Made by a program: the position numbers and the translations under genes
Source of the DNA: Vibrio campbellii CAIM 519 = NBRC 15631 = ATCC 25920
GTDB taxonomy: Bacteria > Pseudomonadota > Gammaproteobacteria > Enterobacterales > Vibrionaceae
DNA length: 64,000 bases
Assembly: GCF_002163755.1 (NCBI RefSeq)
Contig: NZ_CP015863.1
Location: 1,488,001 to 1,552,000 of the forward strand
Direction of reading: 5' to 3'
In this document: piece by piece, positions 42,550 to 50,768 of the stretch
Layout of the letters: each line of letters begins with the position of its first letter
How positions within the stretch are numbered: position 1 is the first letter of the stretch
Notes under the pieces: model-generated
The model's input: only the letters and a program-made list of their open reading frames with translations
Told to the model about the DNA's origin: nothing
Databases searched by the model: none

Positions 42550-44685
42550 ATGTATAACGTCACAGAAGAAACAAAAAAGCGATTACCAATCACCGACGCT
42601 GAAGAAACAATATGGATGCAGCAGCTTCAAGAACCAGAAAGCATCTCATGGTTGTTAAATTGCTATGTTATTGATAGTAATAGCAAAAAATGGCTTATTG
42701 AAGAGGCGTTTAAAAAGCTCGCTATCGAAGATTATGAACTCAATTTGCGCTATGGATTTTCTGAAGAATTTGAGCTGGAAAAATGGCTCGATGCAGAAGG
42801 CGAGCAGATAAGCAGTATTATACAAATTCCCAAAAAACAACTCTCAGGGCTAATTGAAACCCTGAAAACGACACCGTGGCAACCTGAACATCAATCTCCA
42901 TTTAGATTAGTTATCGTAGAAACAGAGCAAGAAAAGTTCGTATTTATCGTCAGCCATCCTATAATTGAAAATCAATTAAGTGACTTTAATGTCATTAATC
43001 TTCTCAAGAGTAACTATGACTTGTTGAATAAGGATTCTTTGGTAAGCAGCTTAGTTTTTCAAGAAGTCGATTTATCTGAGTTTAATTGTCATAGTGGTTC
43101 TAATGATAATATTAAAGATATAATTTTGACTGAGTTTAGAACGAGCCTTGATGACTCTAGTGTTGAATTAGATGACGACTTTTTTGAAGTCGGTGGACAT
43201 TCTCTGTTGGCCACGCGAATTATCGGTAACTTGATGAACAATCATGGTATCGAGATCAGCTTTAATGATTTTTTCAAATTCCCAAGTGCTGAAGCGCTTG
43301 CCGAATGTGCTTCGTTAAATCAGTCTGCCTCAAATTTCATTCTTGAAGAAGAGGGTATCTCACAACGCTCAATATCGGATGAGGGCGCGCCACTGTCATT
43401 TGCGCAAGCGTTCCTTTGGGATGCACACATTGCCACCGGGAAATGTGCGATCTTCAATTTGCCATTTGCCATGCGTTTTGATGCGGAGGTTGATGAGGAG
43501 GCATTTAAACTCGCATTTCTAGATCTGTTGATTCGTCATACTGGGCTAAGAACGCTATTCGTTGATATGGACGGTGGAGCTGTTCAACGTGTGATTCCAG
43601 AACAGGATCTTTCAAGCTATGTATGGTTCTGGAACAGCTCAGAGGCGGGTGACGCAAGCTTGGAATCCGAAGCGGCTTACGTTTTTGATTTAGGTAAAGA
43701 GTTACCTCTACGAGTTCGCTTCTTTAAAGATGAGCAGACTGGTCAACAAGTTCTTTCTTTCCTTATTCATCATATGGTGATTGATGAATGGTCATTGAAT
43801 AATCTGATGCCAGAACTTTCTAAAGCTTATTTAGCACGTGTTCAAGGTTTAGAGCCTACGTGGGATAAACCGGCGAATTCTATTCATGATTATGCCACTA
43901 TTCAAAGGGAGCGTGGCGTCAATGCAGTGGACCTTGCTTACTGGGTTGAACGATTACAAGGTGCGACTCGCGGGTTGGATTTAGCCACGTCAGATGTTGG
44001 TCAGCTGCCTGCGGATATCAATCCAATTGAAGCTAACTGGTTGGAAATTGATTTAGGTACGCATGCGCATGACGTTGTTTCTTCGATCTCAAGAGAGCAA
44101 AACTCGTCGATTTTTAGTGTCGTATACTCGGCAATTGCTCAAGCCCTCCACGAAGCCGGCAATTTAAAAGATCTTGTAATTGGTACATCTGCATCTGGAC
44201 GAGACGAGGCGAAGTATTTCGATTCGGTAGGGTACTTTACGACCATGGTAGCGCACCGTGTGATGTTTAAACCTGAACAGTCCTTTGTTGAATTGGTTCA
44301 AGAGGTTACTCAAACCATTAATGACTCGATGCCACATGCAACGGTTCCTATCGATAGAGTACAGCGTGAACTTGGTTTAGATCCTAAAAATGGACTTATG
44401 TTCGACGTTTACGCTCAAATTCATGCAGACAATGCACTATACGGCGCTTTGGAACAGCCTCATGGTGATTCAATTGCGTACCGCCAAATTCTACCTAATA
44501 AAACTGAGTCGCTATTTGGCTTGCACTTCGAGATGATGGAGAATGTTGTCGATGGTGAACGAACCTTACGCTTAATCGTAACTTATCAGACCGCACGTTA
44601 CAGTGCTGAACAAATAGCAAGTATTGGCCAGAAAATGAAAGACCTTCTAACCAATCAAACAGTGTTTAAGCACGAATTAGCCTAA
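42550..44685 (+). CDS. angM: NRPS carrier-condensation protein AngM-like
   Basis: A 711-residue NRPS subunit. Residues 1-165 resemble the N-terminal lobe of a condensation domain but have SHPIIENQLS where the HHxxxDG motif should be. A peptidyl carrier domain follows with the phosphopantetheine Ser218 in FFEVGGHSLLATRI. The last 430 residues are a condensation domain with HHMVIDEWS (His407, His408, Asp412). In anguibactin synthesis this carrier holds cysteine and the dihydroxyphenyl-thiazoline intermediate, and the condensation domain releases it onto N-hydroxyhistamine. It is transcribed alone, divergent from fatD. Confidence 0.92.
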   Translation: MYNVTEETKKRLPITDAEETIWMQQLQEPESISWLLNCYVIDSNSKKWLIEEAFKKLAIEDYELNLRYGFSEEFELEKWLDAEGEQISSIIQIPKKQLSGLIETLKTTPWQPEHQSPFRLVIVETEQEKFVFIVSHPIIENQLSDFNVINLLKSNYDLLNKDSLVSSLVFQEVDLSEFNCHSGSNDNIKDIILTEFRTSLDDSSVELDDDFFEVGGHSLLATRIIGNLMNNHGIEISFNDFFKFPSAEALAECASLNQSASNFILEEEGISQRSISDEGAPLSFAQAFLWDAHIATGKCAIFNLPFAMRFDAEVDEEAFKLAFLDLLIRHTGLRTLFVDMDGGAVQRVIPEQDLSSYVWFWNSSEAGDASLESEAAYVFDLGKELPLRVRFFKDEQTGQQVLSFLIHHMVIDEWSLNNLMPELSKAYLARVQGLEPTWDKPANSIHDYATIQRERGVNAVDLAYWVERLQGATRGLDLATSDVGQLPADINPIEANWLEIDLGTHAHDVVSSISREQNSSIFSVVYSAIAQALHEAGNLKDLVIGTSASGRDEAKYFDSVGYFTTMVAHRVMFKPEQSFVELVQEVTQTINDSMPHATVPIDRVQRELGLDPKNGLMFDVYAQIHADNALYGALEQPHGDSIAYRQILPNKTESLFGLHFEMMENVVDGERTLRLIVTYQTARYSAEQIASIGQKMKDLLTNQTVFKHELA

Positions 44686-44784
44686 ATCCAGCGATAGCAA
44701 CAATAACTTGTAGAACCAATGACCTGTGGAACCAATGGTCATTGAAACTTAGAAGGTTGTTGTTGCTTATCGAGCGCTGAAATT

Positions 44785-44812
44785 GGAACTGGGCTGGTTT
44801 AGGCCTAGTTCC
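44785..44812. terminator. Hairpin between convergent angM and the metallophosphoesterase gene
   Basis: GGAACTGGGC (44785-44794) pairs with GCCTAGTTCC (44803-44812) over 10 bp including one G-T wobble, followed by TGTTTGTT. A second, weaker inverted repeat (AATGACC/GGTCATT, 44718-44742) lies upstream. Confidence 0.65.
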
Positions 44813-44863
44813 TGTTTGTTGAGTATCGGAACAGTCTATACCCTCGACCTATCGCTTAATTGG

Positions 44864-45607
44864 TTATCTTGATTCGTTACGCGGTAACCAAATGGGTGTC
44901 GCGGTGATACCATCACCCTCGAAGCAGAGCTTATTCACGCCAATTTGCTCACTTCGATTATATTCTTTAATGCTGTGATCAAAGCCGTAGGCTGTCGCCG
45001 GTGCCATGTGTTGGGTGATGCCTCGCTGTGTGGCCGTTAATGCATCATGGCCATGTCCGCAGATAACGTCTCGAACCTGATGTTCGGCCAACAATCTAAG
45101 TAAGCTCGCGTCGTTCTCTAAGCAAATGGCTTTCATCCATTCTGAACCGACGGGAATAATAGGATGATGGACAACAATAATTGGATTGGTTGTGTCGCGA
45201 AGTTGCTTGGTTAAACGCGCGATTCCGCGCTTATCGATCCTGCCAGAGCCTAGAGGATGGCGCCTATCAAGCGGTTTGGTGCTGGAATCTAAGAACAAGA
45301 CTTCACGACTGTGGATTCTCGCTTTATTTGTGACTTTGATACTACTGCCGCGCAGCTCTTGCTTCATCAATTTTGTATCATCGTGGTTGCCAGCAATCGC
45401 GAAGATATTTTTCCCCTCGACGTGAGCCTCTACCAAATTAACGAAGGCGTGATAGTCACCGGGTTTAGGATTGCAACAAAGATCACCAGTAAACAAAAGG
45501 GTATCGCAGGAAGCGTCGCTTTGGGCAAGAAGTAATGCTTTACGCAAGTTCTCAAAACTGGATTTATCACTCAAGTGACAATCACTGATCTGGATAATGG
45601 ACTTCAT
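44864..45607 (-). CDS. Calcineurin-like metallophosphoesterase (CpdA/Icc-like)
   Basis: A 247-residue binuclear metal phosphodiesterase. All motifs are visible in order: SDCHL (D-x-H), FTGDL (GD), AGNHDD (GNHD), VVHHP and GHGHDA (GHxH). The size and the QISDCHLSD opening resemble the 3',5'-cyclic AMP phosphodiesterase CpdA group, but a housekeeping cpdA usually lies elsewhere in vibrios (beside parE), so the substrate is uncertain. The start MKSIIQI (45607) is preferred over an upstream codon that adds 16 unrelated residues. Confidence 0.83.
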   Translation of the reverse strand: MKSIIQISDCHLSDKSSFENLRKALLLAQSDASCDTLLFTGDLCCNPKPGDYHAFVNLVEAHVEGKNIFAIAGNHDDTKLMKQELRGSSIKVTNKARIHSREVLFLDSSTKPLDRRHPLGSGRIDKRGIARLTKQLRDTTNPIIVVHHPIIPVGSEWMKAICLENDASLLRLLAEHQVRDVICGHGHDALTATQRGITQHMAPATAYGFDHSIKEYNRSEQIGVNKLCFEGDGITATPIWLPRNESR

Positions 45608-45698
45608 ATCGTTTAGGTTCGCGGGGGAATTAATATTTTTCTGCCAGTCTAACATTCAACTTGATGGCTGCAATCGTAAAGTGAATGATAAGGCATCG

Positions 45699-46577
45699 CT
45701 AAGAGAGCGAAAGAGTATACATAAGCAATAACGGTAACGTGATTATGCTGAAAAAGTTCCCAAACAGAACCATTGAAGCGACGGTCATTGGCTCAGTGTT
45801 CAGCCTCTCGGCAAACAAATAGTTCATTACGGCTGGTGGCAGCATGGTGAACAACACCATCATTTGCAGTTGCATCGTAGGCAGTGGAATCAACCAATAA
45901 ATAATTGCAAACGCTACTGCTCCTGTCACAAGTGATTGTAACGTACACATCAGACCAACCTTCAGGCCACTGAGCCTTAGATTGAGCATTTGTGCGCCCA
46001 ATGAGAGTAGCATAACCGGTACAGCAGCTTGACCAAGTAACGCGGTAGCTTCGTAAAGCGGGTTCCAAACGCTAACCCCGGACAGGTTAATCACTAATGC
46101 GAGCGTAGCGGATAAAAAAATTGGCATCTTGATGATTTGCTTGAGCGGATTGCCGCTACTAAGCAGCATTACGCCTAAGCTGATGTGCAAACAGGCGGAG
46201 ACAACGAACAAGAGTACCGCAGAAGTGAGAGCTAATTCCCCAAAGGTATAAGTGAACAACGGGATGGCAAGGTTTCCGCTATTTCTAAACATATGTGGTG
46301 GTGCCCATGTTTTGAAGGATAGCCTGCTTAGCTTTGCGATAGGTATCATCACAACACCCGGTATGACAACGGCAATAATAGCAGCAAGTAAAAGAGGAAC
46401 TTGGCCCATATCAATCGGCATGCTGACTAGCGATGAAAATACAAGTGCTGGTGTAAACACATCCATATTGATGCGATTGATCGGGCGGAAATCTGGCTTT
46501 ATGTAGCGCCCAACTAAATACCCAACAAAAACTAACGCAAAAACAGGGAATAGAATACTGACGACTTGGTGAAGCAT
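45699..46577 (-). CDS. AEC-family (auxin efflux carrier-like) transporter
   Basis: A 292-residue inner-membrane transporter with about ten membrane helices (VSILFPVFALVFVGYLVG first; TLPLLLMYTLSLS last) and a central weakly conserved loop. AEC carriers export or take up small organic acids; the bacterial substrates are mostly unknown. The start at 46577 (MLHQVVSILF) gives the normal family beginning directly before the first helix. It is divergent from ihfA. Confidence 0.85.
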   Translation of the reverse strand: MLHQVVSILFPVFALVFVGYLVGRYIKPDFRPINRINMDVFTPALVFSSLVSMPIDMGQVPLLLAAIIAVVIPGVVMIPIAKLSRLSFKTWAPPHMFRNSGNLAIPLFTYTFGELALTSAVLLFVVSACLHISLGVMLLSSGNPLKQIIKMPIFLSATLALVINLSGVSVWNPLYEATALLGQAAVPVMLLSLGAQMLNLRLSGLKVGLMCTLQSLVTGAVAFAIIYWLIPLPTMQLQMMVLFTMLPPAVMNYLFAERLNTEPMTVASMVLFGNFFSIITLPLLLMYTLSLS

Positions 46578-47103
46578 GTTGGTACTCTGACGATGGGGTA
46601 GAATGCGCAAACAGTATCAATCTTTCCATTCATCGTCATGGTAATGGACACAGAACTTTGTCTTTGTTCAAGGTTTGATTTTCTGCCGGAACAGCAGAAA
46701 CAGAATAAAAACTCTAATGAATACAACTGGTCAGATCTATTTGTAGAGTGGCTCAACCCACTGAAAAATTAAGAGGTTTTGTGTCAGTTGTTTGTAAAAT
46801 GACCAGTATCTGACATTTTTATTAAATAGTGAATAATCTTGTTTTTGTGTCGATATTTAGATTATTGAACTGGATGGTTTCCATAATTTAGAAGTAATTA
46901 AAGTAAAATATGGTGTTGGTGGTGGGTAAAGTACTTCGATGATGAAACATTCGGTATATTAGCAAAGAAAAAAGTTGGCGAAAATCATAAGCTTGTCATA
47001 CACTTCCAAATGTAACCCCGATATGTTGTTGAAATGGTAGGGTAAAACTGCTCTGGCGCTACACTAAGGTAGCATTGTTTAACATAGCTTTGAGGAAAGT
47101 TTT
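46578..47103. other. 526-bp region upstream of ihfA
   Basis: No gene supported. The region is AT-rich from 46790 to 46930. Because ihfA is separated here from pheT and its promoter, this gap must hold an independent ihfA promoter. A GAGGAAAG ribosome-binding site lies at 47091-47098. Confidence 0.6.
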
Positions 47104-47400
47104 ATGGCGCTCACAAAAGCCGAACTTGCAGAAAACCTGTTTGATAAATTGGGATTTAGTAAACGGGACGCCAAGGAAACGGTGGAAGTGTTCTTTGAAG
47201 AAATTCGCAAGGCACTAGAAAGTGGCGAACAGGTAAAACTGTCAGGTTTTGGTAACTTTGACCTTCGTGACAAAAACGAACGACCTGGTCGTAACCCGAA
47301 AACGGGTGAAGATATCCCTATTACTGCTCGACGTGTCGTTACGTTCCGCCCGGGTCAGAAGTTGAAAGCTCGCGTAGAGAACCTAAAGGCAGACCAGTAA
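47104..47400 (+). CDS. ihfA: Integration host factor subunit alpha
   Basis: A 98-residue HU-family DNA-bending protein that pairs with IhfB and bends specific DNA sites for recombination, replication and transcription. It begins MALTKAELAENLFDKLGFSKRDAKE and contains the beta-arm GRNPKTGEDIPITARRVVTFRPG with the intercalating proline. The sequence is the alpha rather than the beta or HU type. In relatives it follows pheT directly; here about 25 kb separates them. It is followed by two terminators and then by relV. Confidence 0.97.
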   Translation: MALTKAELAENLFDKLGFSKRDAKETVEVFFEEIRKALESGEQVKLSGFGNFDLRDKNERPGRNPKTGEDIPITARRVVTFRPGQKLKARVENLKADQ

Positions 47401-47419
47401 GCCATGTAAAATGGAATGA

Positions 47420-47444
47420 GACCACGCTTTGTCGTGGTCTTTTT
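47420..47444 (+). terminator. Intrinsic terminator after ihfA
   Basis: GACCACG (47420-47426) pairs with CGTGGTC (47433-47439), 6-nt loop, followed by five Ts. Confidence 0.92.
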
Positions 47445-47478
47445 GTTTGTGTGTTCCGGTACTTGCTAAAGAACAAAT

Positions 47479-47508
47479 AAAAAGCCACCGCAATTGCGGT
47501 GGCTTTTT
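47479..47508. terminator. Bidirectional terminator between ihfA and relV
   Basis: AAAAAGCCACCGC (47479-47491) pairs with GCGGTGGCTTTTT (47496-47508) with a 4-nt AATT loop. It is flanked by A and T runs, so it works on both strands; it would end relV transcripts. Confidence 0.92.
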
Positions 47509-47536
47509 AGTATTAGTGAGGGTAGAAACTGCTCGC

Positions 47537-48310
47537 TTACGCAGCTTCTAAGTGTGTTGTTAGGTATGGTTGCCAAGCTTCTTGATACAAGTTTTTCGAT
47601 TGAGTACGCATGTTACGAATCGATGCCGTCTCGATGTCGTTGAGGCTTCGGCCTTCCACTAACGCTTGTCGTTCGATCTTTTGGATCTGTTCATACAAGT
47701 CATGCTCTGGACCACTTTTCACGTCAGCAATGGCTTTAAGGTGCAGTTGAACTTCAGCAATCAAATTCGTTTTAGGAAGACGTACCAGTAAGTTCAAGTC
47801 ACGGTAACCAGATGCGGTTGGTTTCTTAAAGCGGTTTTTCACTTTAACGATAGTTGTTTCACGTTCTAGTGCTTCATATACGGATACAAGGCTTGCTACG
47901 TCATCCGCTACGATAGTTGCTCGTGCTAAGTCTGTAATTCGCTCTACTTGACCATCCAATTCGTGAGCAATTTTTTCTTCGGCACGATGTTGAGATTTAA
48001 CGCCTGCGAAGTAAGGTTGGGCGTCAGTAAGAAGGGCAGTACTTTTACAGATGGTTTCTAACTCGAATTGTGCTTGGTGAGCTTTGCTGTAAAGTACGTC
48101 GAAATCTGAATAAGGCTGAGTTGGTTTGGAGTCGATTGACTGAATGCCATACAAACCACTAAGGCTATGCTTAAACAATTTTGAGCAAACTTCGTTTTGG
48201 CTAGCAGAACGGTCTTGCTCGTTACTCGGGACATTTGGAAGTGCGGCGAACGCCGGCGCACGGCTTAGTACTAAAAGCATCAATGCTGTAGTACGTAGAA
48301 ATAAGCTCAT
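47537..48310 (-). CDS. relV: RelV-type small alarmone synthetase
   Basis: A 257-residue RelA/SpoT-domain protein that should make (p)ppGpp from GTP/GDP and ATP. It has no hydrolase or regulatory domains. The synthetase residues stand out as Lys105, Asp127 and Arg130 (ITDLARATIV), KNRFKKPTASGYRDLNL and Glu186 (AEVQLHLK). V. cholerae RelV, of the same size, also lies beside ihfA. Oddly, the first 22 residues (MSLFLRTTALMLLVLSRAPAFA) read as a signal peptide, and the AAGGAG site six bases before this ATG leaves no better start. Its substrates are cytoplasmic, so cleavage and export would be puzzling. Confidence 0.92.
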   Translation of the reverse strand: MSLFLRTTALMLLVLSRAPAFAALPNVPSNEQDRSASQNEVCSKLFKHSLSGLYGIQSIDSKPTQPYSDFDVLYSKAHQAQFELETICKSTALLTDAQPYFAGVKSQHRAEEKIAHELDGQVERITDLARATIVADDVASLVSVYEALERETTIVKVKNRFKKPTASGYRDLNLLVRLPKTNLIAEVQLHLKAIADVKSGPEHDLYEQIQKIERQALVEGRSLNDIETASIRNMRTQSKNLYQEAWQPYLTTHLEAA

Positions 48311-48647
48311 TCACTCTCCTTAACTTGCTTGCACTTAGAAAATGGGTAACGAAAAGGTCACTAAGATTCGCAAATCAGGTACTACCTAAGTTAATGGGGG
48401 CTCTACGATAGATTCCAAGGTAGGTTTTTAACCTTATAGTGGAATCGTGTTCTAGAACACCATTTTGCTTTCCTTTATTCTGACACTCAGAAAAAGGAAG
48501 GGTTCATTCTTGAACGATTGCTATCCTACCATTGCAGTATTAACCAAAGATGAACAGCATAGACAAATTTGAAAAAATCATTAGTCTTAGCCCACAAAAG
48601 CAAAGCACAAAGCTCGAATCCACAATCAGCCGACAAGTAGAAGTAAA
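48311..48647. other. 337-bp divergent region between relV and tpm
   Basis: Contains a perfect 14-bp palindrome, GTGTTCTAGAACAC (48447-48460), and a small AGGTT/AACCT hairpin (about 48422-48434). It presumably holds both divergent promoters. No gene is supported. Confidence 0.6.
48447..48460. promoter_or_regulatory. 14-bp palindrome, candidate operator
   Basis: GTGTTCTAGAACAC is self-complementary over its full length and lies in the relV-tpm divergent region. The regulator is unknown. Confidence 0.45.
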
Positions 48648-49298
48648 ATGAGAGATCAAGAATTTTGGCACAACAAATGGGCGAGTAACCAAATTGGTTT
48701 CCACCTTGATGATGTGAACCCACTGTTACCAGCATTTTGGCAGTATACGAACCCGAAGCGTGAAGATACGGTCTTGGTACCTTTATGTGGAAAGTCAGAA
48801 GACCTAATTTGGCTTGCAACGAAACACGATGAAGTACAAGGCGTTGAGCTAAGTTTGATTGCTGTACGTGCTTTTTTTGCAGAGCACTTCTACACACCGA
48901 CCGTAACGCCAGTCAATGGTATGCACGAGTTGTATCAGTTCGATGAGTTGTCAATTTATACCGGTGATTTCTTTACGGCGCCGGTTTCTAAAGCCGATAT
49001 CATTTATGACCGCGCAGCACTCGTTGCATTGCCGAAAGAGATGCGAGAAGAATACGCAAATCGCGTTAAGCAACTATTGAACCCTGGCGGACGCATTTTA
49101 CTTGTGACGCTCAATTACCCACAAGATGAGATGTCAGGCCCTCCGTTTAGTGTGCCAGTCGAGGAGATTGAACAGTTGTTTGAGGGCTACAAGGTGACTT
49201 GTTTGAATGTCGATCAAGCTGACGAGAATCATCCGAAAATCGCTAAGAAAGGGCTCAGCCGCTTCTCTGAGGAAGTGTATTTAATCGAGAGCAAGTAA
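48648..49298 (+). CDS. tpm: Thiopurine S-methyltransferase
   Basis: A 216-residue SAM-dependent methyltransferase of the TPMT family. It starts MRDQEFWHNKWASNQIGFHLDDVNPLL, the family N-terminus, and has the SAM motif VLVPLCGKSEDLIWLA. The acidic loop VEGVELS-like segment follows (VQGVELSLIAVRAFF). Bacterial members methylate thiopurines and also selenium and tellurium compounds. It is convergent with purT across a terminator. Confidence 0.95.
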   Translation: MRDQEFWHNKWASNQIGFHLDDVNPLLPAFWQYTNPKREDTVLVPLCGKSEDLIWLATKHDEVQGVELSLIAVRAFFAEHFYTPTVTPVNGMHELYQFDELSIYTGDFFTAPVSKADIIYDRAALVALPKEMREEYANRVKQLLNPGGRILLVTLNYPQDEMSGPPFSVPVEEIEQLFEGYKVTCLNVDQADENHPKIAKKGLSRFSEEVYLIESK

Positions 49299-49330
49299 CG
49301 GTTTCTAACGGTTTCGTGCCTACACAAAGA

Positions 49331-49359
49331 AAAAGCGCAGCCAATTGAGCTGCGCTTTT
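49331..49359. terminator. Bidirectional terminator between tpm and purT
   Basis: AAAAGCGCAGC (49331-49341) pairs with GCTGCGCTTTT (49349-49359), 7-nt loop, with A/T runs on both sides. It serves both convergent genes. Confidence 0.9.
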
Positions 49360-49384
49360 GTTTCTCTTGAGTGAAGCTGCGGAA

Positions 49385-50560
49385 CTAGTAAATGATTTGC
49401 ACTTTAGAAGCGCTGTTCACCGCATCTTCAATCGAATCTTCAATCGTCTTACGGCGCGTTAAAACAACGCCCAAGCGACGGCGACCATCAATTTCAGGCT
49501 TACCAAACAACCGAACTTGAGTTTGTGGCTGAGCCATTGCTTTGGAAAGATTATCAAATCGGATATCAGTTGATGTACCTTGCCCTAAAATTACCGCTGA
49601 TGCTGATGGTCCATACTGAACAATATTGTTGATCGGCATACCTGTAAATGCATGTACATGAAGCGTAAACTCAGACATTTCTTGAGATATCATGGTTACC
49701 ATACCGGTATCGTGTGGACGAGGGGATACTTCGTTGAAAATGACCTTATCGCCTTTAACAAACAGTTCCACACCAAAGATGCCGTAGCCACCTAGTGCAT
49801 TCACAACTTTCTCTGCCGTGTATTCAGCTGCTTTGATGGCGTTTTCTGACATGGCTTGTGGCTGCCATGATTCACGGTAATCTCCGTCTTCTTGGCGGTG
49901 CCCAATCGGGGCGCAGAAATGTACGCCATCAACGGCGCGTACCGTTAGCAGTGTGATTTCGTAATCGAAGTCAATAAATCCTTCAACAATCACGCGTCCA
50001 GCTCCTGTGCGGCCGCCTTCTTGCGCGTATTCCCAAGCTGTCTGAACATCTTCTTCTGTTTTGATCACGCTTTGGCCTTTGCCAGAGGAGCTCATGACTG
50101 GTTTAACGACACATGGAATACCAACATGCTCAACAGCGGCTTTAAAGTCTTCAAAACTATCAGCAAACTGATAAGGGGAAGTGTTTAGAGCTAATTCTTC
50201 AGCAGCAAGGCGGCGAATGCCTTCACGGTTCATCGTCAATTTAGTCGCTTTTGCTGTGGGAACAACGTTCAAGCCTTTTTCCTCTAATTCGACTAATTTA
50301 TCTGTCGCGATAGCTTCAATTTCAGGAACCACGTAAGCAGGTTGTTCTTTATTAATGATCTCTTCCAGTGCCTGACCATCAAGCATGTCGATGACGTAGC
50401 TACGATGGGCCACTTGCATCGCAGGCGCATTGGCATAACGGTCGCACGCGATCACTTCTAAACCAAGACGTTGGCATTCAATTGCCACTTCTTTACCAAG
50501 CTCACCAGAGCCTAAAAGTAATACACGGGTAGCATGAGTGCTTGTAGCAGTACCGAACAT
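49385..50560 (-). CDS. purT: Formate-dependent phosphoribosylglycinamide formyltransferase
   Basis: ATP-grasp enzyme of purine synthesis that formylates GAR using formate and ATP, bypassing the folate-dependent PurN. The 391-residue protein starts MFGTATSTHATRVLLLGSGELGKEVAIE with the dinucleotide-like loop. It has the ATP-grasp core CVVKPVMSSSGKGQSVI and the metal-binding region IFGVELFVKGDKVIFNEVSPRPHDTGMVT. A PurR box lies about 70 bp upstream. Confidence 0.97.
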   Translation of the reverse strand: MFGTATSTHATRVLLLGSGELGKEVAIECQRLGLEVIACDRYANAPAMQVAHRSYVIDMLDGQALEEIINKEQPAYVVPEIEAIATDKLVELEEKGLNVVPTAKATKLTMNREGIRRLAAEELALNTSPYQFADSFEDFKAAVEHVGIPCVVKPVMSSSGKGQSVIKTEEDVQTAWEYAQEGGRTGAGRVIVEGFIDFDYEITLLTVRAVDGVHFCAPIGHRQEDGDYRESWQPQAMSENAIKAAEYTAEKVVNALGGYGIFGVELFVKGDKVIFNEVSPRPHDTGMVTMISQEMSEFTLHVHAFTGMPINNIVQYGPSASAVILGQGTSTDIRFDNLSKAMAQPQTQVRLFGKPEIDGRRRLGVVLTRRKTIEDSIEDAVNSASKVQIIY

Positions 50561-50627
50561 AGTGTTCCCTTACAAAATAAAGTGATGAAACCGAATTTGC
50601 AGGGGATCATACTGAATTTTAAAAATG

Positions 50628-50643
50628 ATGCAAACGTTTGCGT
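50628..50643. promoter_or_regulatory. PurR box upstream of purT
   Basis: ATGCAAACGTTTGCGT differs from the consensus ACGCAAACGTTTGCGT at one base. It lies 68 bp upstream of the purT start and should mediate purine repression. Confidence 0.85.
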
Positions 50644-50768
50644 CATCGCTGAGCATCTTAGGTTGTAATAATTACTATGTAATGAATCAAAATTAGTGAT
50701 TCTTTGTGTTGAGAATATATTTCATATTGATAGATTTCATCGCTTCTATAAAAAGGAGCAGTAAAATA

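Noticed and set aside
44864..45607. Calling the metallophosphoesterase cpdA outright
   Set aside because: All catalytic motifs fit the wider family, but the genomic context is not that of the housekeeping cpdA, so the symbol was withheld.
22116..47103. Siderophore locus as a recognisable mobile island with integrase or IS ends
   Set aside because: No integrase, transposase, tRNA attachment site or matching end repeats were seen by eye; only the interruption of pheT-ihfA order supports insertion.
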